Shown here one piece after another: positions 1-7,701 of a stretch of 33,171 nucleotides of DNA. The first letter of the stretch is position 1. Every line of letters starts with the position of its first letter. Source of the stretch: Betaproteobacteria bacterium. GTDB lineage: Bacteria > Pseudomonadota > Gammaproteobacteria > Burkholderiales > Burkholderiaceae_A. Position numbers and translations under genes: made by a program. The stretch covers positions 1 to 33,171 of the forward strand of contig JAOINQ010000004.1 in the NCBI GenBank assembly GCA_028139685.1, read 5' to 3'. Under the pieces are notes generated by a model. That model had not been told where the DNA came from. It was given only the letters and a program-made list of their open reading frames with translations, and made no database searches.

Positions 1-356
1 CAGTTCCATGTCACCTTCCTGACCTCCACTATACTTTGAAGCTTTACCCACAAGTCCTTGTTTGCAACATCTTTTTTTGCCGCTGTTTTCCATCCATTCT
101 CAACCCATTTATTTATCCACGAGGTTATCCCGTTTTTCACGTACATAGAGTCCGTGTTCACTCTTACCGTATCACCTTCCTCTACCTTATTTAACCCATG
201 GATTACTGCAAGTAACTCCATTCGATTGTTTGTAGTATTTACCTCCCCACCATATATTTCATCTACTGGCGCACCATTTTTGATAATCACAACACCCCAA
301 CCACCTGGGCCTGGATTGCCCTTACAGGCACCATCAGTGTACAAATTTACGATCAT
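1..356 (-). CDS. rnhA: Ribonuclease HI, 3' end cut by the window edge
   Basis: Degrades the RNA strand of RNA-DNA hybrids in the cytoplasm, for example R-loops and primers. Translating the minus strand from ATG 354-356 gives MIVNLYTDGACKGNPGPGGW, the classic RNase HI start. The catalytic acidic residues are visible: Asp in YTDG, Glu in NRMELLAV and Asp in NTDSMY. About 118 codons lie in the window and the C-terminal part lies beyond base 1. The start is supported by AAGGA about 9 bases upstream. It lies 6 bases after the stop of the methyltransferase gene, so the two are probably co-transcribed. The gloB / methyltransferase / rnhA arrangement recalls gloB-yafS-rnhA of enterobacteria. Confidence 0.95.
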   Translation of the reverse strand, partial: MIVNLYTDGACKGNPGPGGWGVVIIKNGAPVDEIYGGEVNTTNNRMELLAVIHGLNKVEEGDTVRVNTDSMYVKNGITSWINKWVENGWKTAAKKDVANKDLWVKLQSIVEVRKVTWN

Positions 357-362
357 TACTGT

Positions 363-1109
363 CTATTCCTTCTCGTTAAAGGTAGAAACTGACGGTACCG
401 CTTTTTTTCCAAACTTTGCTTTACTCGCCCAAATGTCAGACTTTAACAGTTTCATGCCTTCTCTTCTTTTTACGATGGACAAACAATAAACAGCTCCAGT
501 AGTAGGTAACCACCTACGCACACCATTTTGCAACCATGCGAGCTTTTTTTGCCACTTTAGAGAATTCATTGCAGGATAGAATGCCAGGAACTCTCCACCA
601 ACTATTTCGAGACCTAGAAGCTTGCACCAGTCCTTAAAACGAGCTAATGACACCCAGTTTGCACCATTTAAAGGTAAATTAACATCATTAAAGTATCGAT
701 TAATCGCCCACAAACCGTAGGGATTAAAACTAGAAATAATTAATTTGCCCTCTGGTCTCAGAACTCTTTCCACTTCTCGCAGTAGCGAGTGCGGCTTGTC
801 CAGTGTCTCAAAAATATGCGCCAAAACAAAGAGATCTACGCTATCTGAGGGTAGAGGTAGACTTTCTGGGGCAACTATAAAAACATTATCTTGTTCGTCA
901 ATTAGGCCTTCACACAAACCGAAACTGAATCTATACTTATAGATCATTCGATTGTTACTTAAGGAATCAAAACGATAAGGACAAATTTGTACAGCGTGGT
1001 ATCCGAATATATCTTCTAAATTTCTATCAAACCAATCTTTCTCTTCCGCCAAAAGCTTTTGGCCGAGGGGAGAGACAAGCCAATTTTTCCAAATATTCTC
1101 GGTACCCAT
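363..1109 (-). CDS. YafS-like SAM-dependent methyltransferase family protein
   Basis: A 248-residue class I methyltransferase-like protein of unknown substrate. The best-preserved part is the middle of the fold: DSVDLFVLAHIFETLDKP, then LLREVERVLRPEGKLIISSF, which match the type 11 methyltransferase motifs II-III. The usual glycine-rich SAM loop (motif I) is not recognisable upstream of this. That is also true of E. coli YafS as I remember it, which sits in the same place between gloB and rnhA. The gene is divergent from gloB, separated by 39 bases, and 6 bases upstream of rnhA. The family assignment is firm on position and motif; the activity is unproven. Confidence 0.8.
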   Translation of the reverse strand: MGTENIWKNWLVSPLGQKLLAEEKDWFDRNLEDIFGYHAVQICPYRFDSLSNNRMIYKYRFSFGLCEGLIDEQDNVFIVAPESLPLPSDSVDLFVLAHIFETLDKPHSLLREVERVLRPEGKLIISSFNPYGLWAINRYFNDVNLPLNGANWVSLARFKDWCKLLGLEIVGGEFLAFYPAMNSLKWQKKLAWLQNGVRRWLPTTGAVYCLSIVKRREGMKLLKSDIWASKAKFGKKAVPSVSTFNEKE

Positions 1110-1121
1110 ACCTGGACAATA

Positions 1122-1133
1122 TGTTGATCAACA
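1122..1133. promoter_or_regulatory. 12-bp perfect palindrome between divergent genes
   Basis: TGTTGATCAACA is a perfect 12-base palindrome in the 39-base space between the divergent methyltransferase and gloB start codons. Its position would suit an operator acting on both promoters, but no regulator is identified and the palindrome is short enough to arise by chance. Confidence 0.3.
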
Positions 1134-1148
1134 AGAAAAAAGGATATC

Positions 1149-1931
1149 ATGATTCACCGATTTAATGCTTTTTCTGATAATTACATTTGGGGAATCGAGA
1201 TTCATCAAACTATCTGCATAGTCGATCCAGGGGAGGCACATGAAGTTCTTCAATTCCTCAAAAATGTTGACCAACGTTATTCGATAGGAGCGATTTTTAT
1301 TACCCATAGACACTATGACCATGTTGGCGGCATAAAAGATTTAGCCAATAGTAGATTTGCCGGCTCTGATTTAAAGATCTCGTTAAATGAATCGCCGATA
1401 TTTAGTAAATTGCCTATTTTTGGCCCTGCTGATTGCCAAAAATACGGTGTTCAACACGTTGTTTCTGATGGAGATGTTATAAAAATTGGCGGTAGTACCC
1501 TTGAAATCTTTGATATTCCAGGGCACACAGAACAACATGTCGGTTACCTTTTCAGATCTGCTGACTATCCACTCCGACCAGCATTTTTCTGTGGAGATAC
1601 ACTATTCGGAGGTGGCTGCGGAAGAGTTTTGGGTGGAAAGCTAATTGATTTATATGAGTCTTTAAAAAAAATTTCAAAATTGCCGCATGCAACCTTAGTC
1701 TACTGCGCACATGAATATACAGAGGCGAACTTAAAGTTCGCACAACAGTTTTTCCCAGATAATCCCGAAATAGGTGAACGTTATGACCAGGTGAGGAGAG
1801 ATAGGAAAAAACTATTACCAACTATTCCAACGGAATTGTCATATGAATTAAAAACAAATCCATATCTGACGTGCAAAAATTTTAACGAATTTAAAGCAAT
1901 CAGAATGTCTAAAGATAACTGGAAAGGATAG
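1149..1931 (+). CDS. gloB: Hydroxyacylglutathione hydrolase (glyoxalase II)
   Basis: Second step of methylglyoxal detoxification: hydrolyses S-lactoylglutathione to D-lactate and glutathione. The 260-residue protein carries the metallo-beta-lactamase-fold metal site THRHYDHVGG (about residues 52-61; His53, His55, Asp57, His58). It also has PGHTEQH (His126), CGDTLF (Asp150) and CAHEY (His188), so all binuclear metal ligands are present. The C-terminal substrate-binding domain ends in the usual RMSKDNW-like tail. AAGGAT lies just before the start. The stop TAG abuts the ATG of mltD, so the two are coupled. Confidence 0.95.
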   Translation: MIHRFNAFSDNYIWGIEIHQTICIVDPGEAHEVLQFLKNVDQRYSIGAIFITHRHYDHVGGIKDLANSRFAGSDLKISLNESPIFSKLPIFGPADCQKYGVQHVVSDGDVIKIGGSTLEIFDIPGHTEQHVGYLFRSADYPLRPAFFCGDTLFGGGCGRVLGGKLIDLYESLKKISKLPHATLVYCAHEYTEANLKFAQQFFPDNPEIGERYDQVRRDRKKLLPTIPTELSYELKTNPYLTCKNFNEFKAIRMSKDNWKG

Positions 1932-3509
1932 ATGTTGTTAATAAAAAAGAACCTCGTTATATTGTGCACACTTATCGCAATTGTTGCGTTATCGGGTTGT
2001 ACCTCAAGTAGTATATTTTTAATAAAAGGTCAGTCTGGCAAAGATCCCAACATAAAAGCTAGGAAATCAAATGGCGCTACTGGAGATATTAGTGAAAAGG
2101 AAACTAAGAGTTTTGCTGATATAAAGCAGGGAGTTGAAGCAAAAAATATTGATACAGTCACCAATCGAAATGTTTTCGATGAGATAAAAGAAAATTTTAG
2201 ACTACCCAACCTGCCGCCAAAACGAGTAAATCGACAAGTTAAAGCGCTTGCCAAAAATCCAGAATATTTAAACAGAATGTTTGATCGGAGTAAAAGGTAC
2301 CTTCACTTCATATATACCGAAATCCAGGCTAGAAACCTACCATCGGAATTAGCATTGCTTCCATTTGTGGAAAGCGCCTATAATCCTCATGCCACATCGC
2401 GGGCCAAGGCGGCTGGTCTTTGGCAGTTTATTCCTGCAACTGGCCGTCGATATGACCTTGAGCAGACGTGGTGGAGTGATGAGAGAAGAACTGTAATTGC
2501 CTCTACTCGAGCAGCGCTAGATTACCTCGAATATTTACATGAGCTAAAGAATGGGGACTGGTTTCATGCACTTGCCTCTTACAATTGGGGGGAACGTTCC
2601 GTAAGAAGAGCCATCGAGAGAAATAGAAAAGCTAGAAAAAAAACGAACTATTCAAGTTTAAGGATGCCACGAGAGACCCGAAATTATGTGCCAAAACTGT
2701 TGGCTATGAGAGAAATTATTAACAATCCATCTAGATATGGAGTTCAACTTCCGATAATTCCAAATACTCCTTACTTTAAGTCTTTTCTTATAAACAATTC
2801 TCTAGATGTAAATCTAATTAGCAGACTCGCCGAAATAGAGACCACTGAATTTTTAGCTCTTAACGCTAATGTTCTTCGCCCCGTAGTGAATAAAAAATAT
2901 ACAAAAGATATCTTACTTCCATACGAAAAATATGAGATTTTTAAATCAAATCTAATGCGATATCAAAAAACTCAACAAAATCTGGTGGGATGGGCCCCGC
3001 TAAAACTGGAAAAATCAATTACATTAAAAGATATTGCAAAAAAATACGATAACAACGCTGTTACTCTAGCTAAAGCAAATGGGATCCGATCTGTTAAAGC
3101 AAAGCTTCTTAAGGGTTCCTCAATAATCGTTGCTATGAATGACAAAAATGCTTCTTTAAAAATAGAAAAATTTAAAAAGGCCAGGTTAAAATTTTTATAT
3201 CCGGACCATATGTTTTATAAAGTGAAGAGAGGCGATACTTTATCTCACATAGCCGATAAGTATCGAGTTTCTGTGAGAACATTGAAAAGTTTGAATAATC
3301 TTAGAGGTAGTTTGATACGAGTAGGGCAAAGGCTGAGAATCCGCAATTCAGATTATGGCGATACTAAAAACATCCATAGGGTGCGTAAAGGAGAGTCGTT
3401 ATATCAAATCGCTAAACGGTATCGAACCACTGTAGGCGAACTAAAAAGGTTGAATAAGCTTGCTTCTGATACGATTGTATCTGGCTCAAAACTTATTATT
3501 AAAAACTAA
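1932..3509 (+). CDS. mltD: Membrane-bound lytic murein transglycosylase D, LysM lipoprotein
   Basis: Cleaves peptidoglycan glycan strands to 1,6-anhydro products in the periplasm. The 525-residue protein opens with a lipoprotein signal whose lipobox is ALSGC, with Cys23 as the lipidated residue. The SLT domain spans about residues 130-270. The catalytic Glu147 lies in LLPFVESAYNP, followed by KAAGLWQFIPATG and ASYNWG. Two clear LysM peptidoglycan-binding repeats lie at about 429-470 (VKRGDTLSHIA) and 482-523 (VRKGESLYQIA), with a more diverged third at about 355-400. The ATG directly follows the gloB stop; GGAAAGGA within gloB serves as ribosome-binding site. Its 3' end overlaps the convergent desaturase gene by 4 bases. 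Confidence 0.93.
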   Translation: MLLIKKNLVILCTLIAIVALSGCTSSSIFLIKGQSGKDPNIKARKSNGATGDISEKETKSFADIKQGVEAKNIDTVTNRNVFDEIKENFRLPNLPPKRVNRQVKALAKNPEYLNRMFDRSKRYLHFIYTEIQARNLPSELALLPFVESAYNPHATSRAKAAGLWQFIPATGRRYDLEQTWWSDERRTVIASTRAALDYLEYLHELKNGDWFHALASYNWGERSVRRAIERNRKARKKTNYSSLRMPRETRNYVPKLLAMREIINNPSRYGVQLPIIPNTPYFKSFLINNSLDVNLISRLAEIETTEFLALNANVLRPVVNKKYTKDILLPYEKYEIFKSNLMRYQKTQQNLVGWAPLKLEKSITLKDIAKKYDNNAVTLAKANGIRSVKAKLLKGSSIIVAMNDKNASLKIEKFKKARLKFLYPDHMFYKVKRGDTLSHIADKYRVSVRTLKSLNNLRGSLIRVGQRLRIRNSDYGDTKNIHRVRKGESLYQIAKRYRTTVGELKRLNKLASDTIVSGSKLIIKN

Positions 3510-4633
3510 TTTTGTACCGTTAGCATACGTAAACTTCTGGAATATTCTTGTAGAACTTTAACGCCACTCATCTCAGCTTTTTTACACCAGTTTTGGAGTG
3601 CTGCAACAATCTGGTCAACCGAAGACGTACGTTGGTGATGCCATATTTTTTCAAAATCATTCCTAAGAGAAATAATCAACCGTATCTGAGAAGATAAAGC
3701 TTCTATCTTTGCAGTTTCAGAGGAGAGCAAAAGCGAGCTTTTCTGCTTGTTATATCTTCTAGACAATTTGCGCACTAGCTTGTGTAGCTTTTGGAATAAT
3801 TCATATTTTGCAGCTAATATTGCCTTGACCGTATCCTCATCGATTATATTTTTTGCCGGATCATATATTGGGTCTTTTGGGATACTTCGTATCTCTGCAA
3901 GACGGAAACATTCAAAGAGTTTGATGTAAAACCAGCCTATATCAAATTCGTACCATTTGCTGGATAATTTGGGACTTGTGGCGTGAGAGTGATGATTATT
4001 ATGCAACTCCTCTCCCCCGATTAAAATACCTATTGGAGAAATATTGCGACTAGCATCCGGAGTCTTAAAATTTCTGTACCCCACAAAATGCGCAATTCCA
4101 TTAATTACACCAGCAGCAAAGAAAGGAATCCACATCATTTGTATAGCCCAGATTGCAACTCCAATTATCCCGAAAAGACAGAAATTGATAACCAGCATAG
4201 TACCTACCCCCCAAACAGTATGTTTGCTGTATACGTTTCTCTCAACCCAGTCATCGGGCGTACCATGACCATACTTTTCTATGCATTCTTTATCCCTAGC
4301 GGTTTCTCTGTATAGCTCAGTTCCACTCCATAGCACTGTGGATATGCCTTTAACCTGGGGACTGTGAGGGTCTCCTTCGCTCTCACATTTAGCATGGTGT
4401 TTTCTATGTATTGCTGCCCATTCCTTTGTAACCATTCCCGTCGTAAGCCACAACCAGAATCTAAAAAAATGCGAAATAATTGGACTAAGTTTGAGTGATC
4501 GATGGGCTTGACATCTATGCAAAAACACCGTCACCGCAACAATGGTAATGTGCGTCATGCAAAGTGTATAGATGATTATGCTACTCAATTCCGCTTTGCT
4601 GATACCGTAACTTACAAAGTCCACCAAACTCAT
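3506..4633 (-). CDS. Membrane fatty acid desaturase (acyl-CoA delta-9 type)
   Basis: Introduces a double bond into saturated acyl chains using a di-iron centre and O2, so it likely adjusts membrane fluidity. All three histidine boxes are present in this 375-residue protein: HRCQAH (39-44), HRKHH (76-80) and HNNHH (211-215). Hydrophobic segments lie before box 1 and at about 140-180. The long polar C-terminal region after about residue 260 is typical of proteobacterial DesA-like proteins and contains no further motif I know. The ATG has a strong AGGGGA site upstream. It is the last gene of the purN-rsmB-desaturase run, 63 bases after the rRNA methyltransferase gene, in a gap that also holds a perfect -10 box. 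Confidence 0.9.
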   Translation of the reverse strand: MSLVDFVSYGISKAELSSIIIYTLCMTHITIVAVTVFLHRCQAHRSLKLSPIISHFFRFWLWLTTGMVTKEWAAIHRKHHAKCESEGDPHSPQVKGISTVLWSGTELYRETARDKECIEKYGHGTPDDWVERNVYSKHTVWGVGTMLVINFCLFGIIGVAIWAIQMMWIPFFAAGVINGIAHFVGYRNFKTPDASRNISPIGILIGGEELHNNHHSHATSPKLSSKWYEFDIGWFYIKLFECFRLAEIRSIPKDPIYDPAKNIIDEDTVKAILAAKYELFQKLHKLVRKLSRRYNKQKSSLLLSSETAKIEALSSQIRLIISLRNDFEKIWHHQRTSSVDQIVAALQNWCKKAEMSGVKVLQEYSRSLRMLTVQN

Positions 4634-4664
4634 ACTTCCCCTAACTTATAAAATATTTTTATTA

Positions 4665-4670
4665 ATTATA
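4665..4670 (-). promoter_or_regulatory. Candidate -10 box for the desaturase gene
   Basis: Read on the minus strand this is TATAAT, a perfect sigma-70 -10 hexamer 31 bases upstream of the desaturase ATG. I could not find a convincing -35 box at 16-18 bases, so this is only a candidate internal promoter. Confidence 0.3.
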
Positions 4671-4696
4671 CCGCCAATCGTGCAAACATACGACAT

Positions 4697-6043
4697 TTAA
4701 GAAATCGCCCCCCGCCGAACGAATTTATGGAAATAAAAGCAATATTTTGAAAGGGGAGAACTATACAATAAAGCGCCCCCACTACCACTCTCTTCTAACG
4801 AGGGCGCCAACTCTTTCCTTACTGTTGCTGAAAAAATACTTTTCCAATCAACGGGGTCAAAATCCTCATTTTTTTTCAAAAAATCCTCCGTAACAATATC
4901 ATTTTCTTCCTCAAAAATACTACATGTCGCATAAACCAAAGACCCTCCCTTTCCAACGCAGGAGGCAGCTTTATTTAAAATCTTAATTTGATTGTCCTTA
5001 TACTCCACCAACTTTTTCCTGGTTAATTTCCACTTGAGGTGTGGAAATTGTCCAAAAGTTCCCGAACCTGTGCACGGGACATCTACTAATACGAATGAAG
5101 CTCTCTGATAGAGAGTTTCTATTTTTGAATCGTCTAAAGAAGATATTACCAACGGACAAAGATTTGTCACACCAGCACGTTTTGCCCTTTTATTCAACTC
5201 ATCGATCCGTTTCGGCGACACATCTACAGCATAAATAAGTCCGGTATTTTTCATAATTGCACTCGACGCAAGGGCCTTTCCACCAGCACCACAGCAAAAA
5301 TCTACAACCAAAGAGTATGGTTTAGGATTTAACAGTTTTACAATCAGTTGACTTCCGAAATCTTGAATTTCAAATAAACCTTCTCTATACGCATCTAAAT
5401 TTGATACCTTAATTTTATTGCTTATGTATAAACAATTAGAAATAATTGGTGAAACCTCATTTTTTACACCCATGAGACTAAGTCTCTTCGATATTGCCCC
5501 GACCTTAGACTTACCAGTATTAACCCTCAAACAGACAAAATCGCTTTTTTTGCTACTACTTAGTGCTCGAAAGGCATTATCATGCCCTTTTTTTTCAGCG
5601 AGATTTCTTACAATCCAAACAGGGTAGCTAAAACGAATTGAAACCTTCGAGTAATCAGGAAAAAAACCATACTCGAAAAGTTTAAACCTTTTAAACGCAT
5701 TAAAAGTACCTCGATTTTTCATGTTCAAGGGAAGACGATCGGGTGAATTCCATATGGCAATAGCCAACCTTAATACTTTAGAAACTACAGTAGAAAAATT
5801 TCTTTGATTGTTACTTTCTAGCACAGAAAAAAAAAGCCTTTTTTTATGATGCAAAACAAAAAAAACTATATCAACTATCGTTTCCCTCTGAACCTTACCC
5901 GGCCTACTTACTCCAAAGAATTCTTTTATTTCATCGTTTGGAGATCTTCTGGATGTTAGAACTTTAATTAAAAGTTTTAATAACGCATATTCATTGACAT
6001 CCAATAAATCATTTTTTGTCAATTGTAATACTGATGGCTTCAA
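4697..6043 (-). CDS. rsmB: RsmB-type 16S rRNA cytosine-C5 methyltransferase
   Basis: Transfers methyl from SAM to C5 of a cytosine in ribosomal RNA (C967 for E. coli RsmB; the exact target here is inferred). The 448-residue protein has an N-terminal RNA-binding half and a C-terminal Rossmann domain. SAM loop VVDFCCGAGGKALASS is at about 246-261. DVPCTGSG carries Cys324, and YATCSIFEEEN carries the catalytic Cys374, the two-cysteine signature of the Sun/NOL1/NOP2 family. The start is TTG (6041-6043) with AGGGAAG 7 bases before it; no ATG fits. It follows purN by 12 bases. RsmF or another paralogue is possible, but the N-terminal extension favours RsmB. Confidence 0.85.
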   Translation of the reverse strand: MKPSVLQLTKNDLLDVNEYALLKLLIKVLTSRRSPNDEIKEFFGVSRPGKVQRETIVDIVFFVLHHKKRLFFSVLESNNQRNFSTVVSKVLRLAIAIWNSPDRLPLNMKNRGTFNAFKRFKLFEYGFFPDYSKVSIRFSYPVWIVRNLAEKKGHDNAFRALSSSKKSDFVCLRVNTGKSKVGAISKRLSLMGVKNEVSPIISNCLYISNKIKVSNLDAYREGLFEIQDFGSQLIVKLLNPKPYSLVVDFCCGAGGKALASSAIMKNTGLIYAVDVSPKRIDELNKRAKRAGVTNLCPLVISSLDDSKIETLYQRASFVLVDVPCTGSGTFGQFPHLKWKLTRKKLVEYKDNQIKILNKAASCVGKGGSLVYATCSIFEEENDIVTEDFLKKNEDFDPVDWKSIFSATVRKELAPSLEESGSGGALLYSSPLSKYCFYFHKFVRRGAIS

Positions 6044-6055
6044 TTTATTGCTTCC

Positions 6056-6727
6056 CTAAAAATCGTAAAATAATTTGAACTCTTCCAAAAACCAGTGCTC
6101 GCAACTTTCAACATGATTCCATTTGTCTCCCTTTCGAATAACTTTGCCACTCAAAACGGCTCCGATAGAGAGTGGAAAAATAAAGTGTTCCAAAGCTAGC
6201 ACTTTTTTTTCTAAAGTTTCTTTAGTGTCAAAATTGGTTATATTAATTGCAGCCTGACAAATTATTGGCCCCTCATCAACGCCAGAAGAGAGTGAGTGCA
6301 CAGTCGCTCCATGCTTCCTAACATTCTCATCCAACACTCTCTGGTGGGTATTTAAACCCTTAAACTGGGGTAACAAAGAAGGATGAACATTTAAAATTAA
6401 ATTGAATAATCCGGAAAATAATTTGGCGTCTAAAATCACCATAAACCCAGCTAAAACAACCATATCGGGATTATAAGTTGTGATTTTTTTAAATAACTCA
6501 GCTTGGAAAATCTCTCTTCCCAACTTTTCCCTATCTAATAATTCACCCTTAATCCCAAGATCTCTGGCTTTTACTATAGCCTCACAGGGTCTGTCGGAAA
6601 TTACACTCAGAAAGTCAACAGGCCACTCAAAGCGTCGACATGTCTTTATAATAGAGACCATATTAGATCCTCTTCCGGATACCAGGATTAAAACCTTGTG
6701 TTTTTTACTAAATTGGACCATCACCAT
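6056..6727 (-). CDS. purN: Phosphoribosylglycinamide formyltransferase 1
   Basis: Third step of purine synthesis: formylates GAR with 10-formyltetrahydrofolate to give FGAR. The 223-residue protein shows the phosphate loop VSGRGSNM near the N-terminus. The catalytic Asn and His lie in LNVHPSLLPQFKG, and the catalytic Asp in SSGVDEGPII. The start region reads Met-Val-Met-Val. The upstream ATG is annotated, but the third-codon ATG (6719-6721) is equally possible, since neither has a Shine-Dalgarno sequence. It heads the purN-rsmB-desaturase run and is divergent from ribF with only 5 bases between start codons. Confidence 0.94.
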   Translation of the reverse strand: MVMVQFSKKHKVLILVSGRGSNMVSIIKTCRRFEWPVDFLSVISDRPCEAIVKARDLGIKGELLDREKLGREIFQAELFKKITTYNPDMVVLAGFMVILDAKLFSGLFNLILNVHPSLLPQFKGLNTHQRVLDENVRKHGATVHSLSSGVDEGPIICQAAINITNFDTKETLEKKVLALEHFIFPLSIGAVLSGKVIRKGDKWNHVESCEHWFLEEFKLFYDF

Positions 6728-6732
6728 ATTGT

Positions 6733-7701
6733 ATGATCATGAAGCAGATAAGATACGGAAAAATTAAAAAATTTGATGATAAGAAAAGAATATTGGCCAT
6801 CGGAAATTTTGACGGAGTCCATCTAGGACACCAATCTATCATAAAATATTGCGTTCAAAATGCAAAAAAACTCGCGCTAAAGAGCAGTGTACTAACTTTC
6901 CACCCGCATCCGAAAGAGTTTTTCAATGTAAAACCAAATCAAGAGTGCGTGCAAACGTTAAGAGATAAATCGAGTGAAATTTTAGCTAAAGGAATTGATG
7001 AAATAATTTTTGCTCGTTTCGACGAAACGCTTGCGGGTACAAACTCGCGTGAATTTATCACTGATGTGCTGGCAAATAATCTTGGAGTAAAAGAACTAGT
7101 TGTTGGATCCGATTTTCGATTCGGCAAAGATCGTAGTGGGGATGTGTCGATGTTGTTAGATCAGGGACCCAAAGTCGGATTTACTACAACCATCATTCCA
7201 GAAGTGTCTTTTAAAAATATGAAAATGTCGAGTAGTTCATTACGAAATATGGCAAAAAACGGGGAGTTTCGCTCAGTAGAAAATATGCGGCGAGCTTTAC
7301 TAAAACTGACGGGGCATGTTTGTCACGGAAATAAGCTGGGAAGAACACTTAACTATCCTACCGCTAATATCAAAGTTCCAAAAAACTTGTGCTTTAGCGG
7401 TATCTTCATAGTTAGGGTAATTGATAATTCCCCAGATAGAGCATTTAATCAGAAGTGGGGGATCGCAAATATTGGAACTCGTCCTGTTCTAGAAACTAAT
7501 AATGAAAAGTTACTTGAGGTATATGTGTTAGACTGGTCTGGCGATATTTATGGCCATTTGCTATCTGTGGAAATGATAGAGAAGATTAGAGAAGAAAAAT
7601 ATTTCAAGAATCTCGAAGAACTAAAATTAAAAATGGTGGAAGATGAAAAAATAGCGCGAGAATATATAAGTAAATACGATGAGCAAAAACAAAAAAGTTA
7701 A
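6733..7701 (+). CDS. ribF: Bifunctional riboflavin kinase / FAD synthetase
   Basis: Converts riboflavin to FMN and FMN to FAD. The 322-residue protein has the usual two domains. The N-terminal adenylyltransferase carries [12 protein letters not shown] (about 22-33) and [12 protein letters not shown]. The C-terminal kinase begins near [19 protein letters not shown] with its metal/ATP motif PTAN, followed by NIGTRP and [15 protein letters not shown]. No clear ribosome-binding site precedes ATG 6733 or the in-frame ATG at 6739. The 3' end overlaps ileS by 23 bases, so translation is probably coupled. The ribF-ileS-lspA order is common in proteobacteria. Confidence 0.95.
   Translation: MIMKQIRYGKIKKFDDKKRILAIGNFDGVHLGHQSIIKYCVQNAKKLALKSSVLTFHPHPKEFFNVKPNQECVQTLRDKSSEILAKGIDEIIFARFDETLAGTNSREFITDVLANNLGVKELVVGSDFRFGKDRSGDVSMLLDQGPKVGFTTTIIPEVSFKNMKMSSSSLRNMAKNGEFRSVENMRRALLKLTGHVCHGNKLGRTLNYPTANIKVPKNLCFSGIFIVRVIDNSPDRAFNQKWGIANIGTRPVLETNNEKLLEVYVLDWSGDIYGHLLSVEMIEKIREEKYFKNLEELKLKMVEDEKIAREYISKYDEQKQKS

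Noticed and set aside
58..489. 143-codon open frame on the plus strand at the left edge
   Set aside because: It is antisense to rnhA and the end of the methyltransferase gene, both of which have clear motifs; its own translation resembles nothing.
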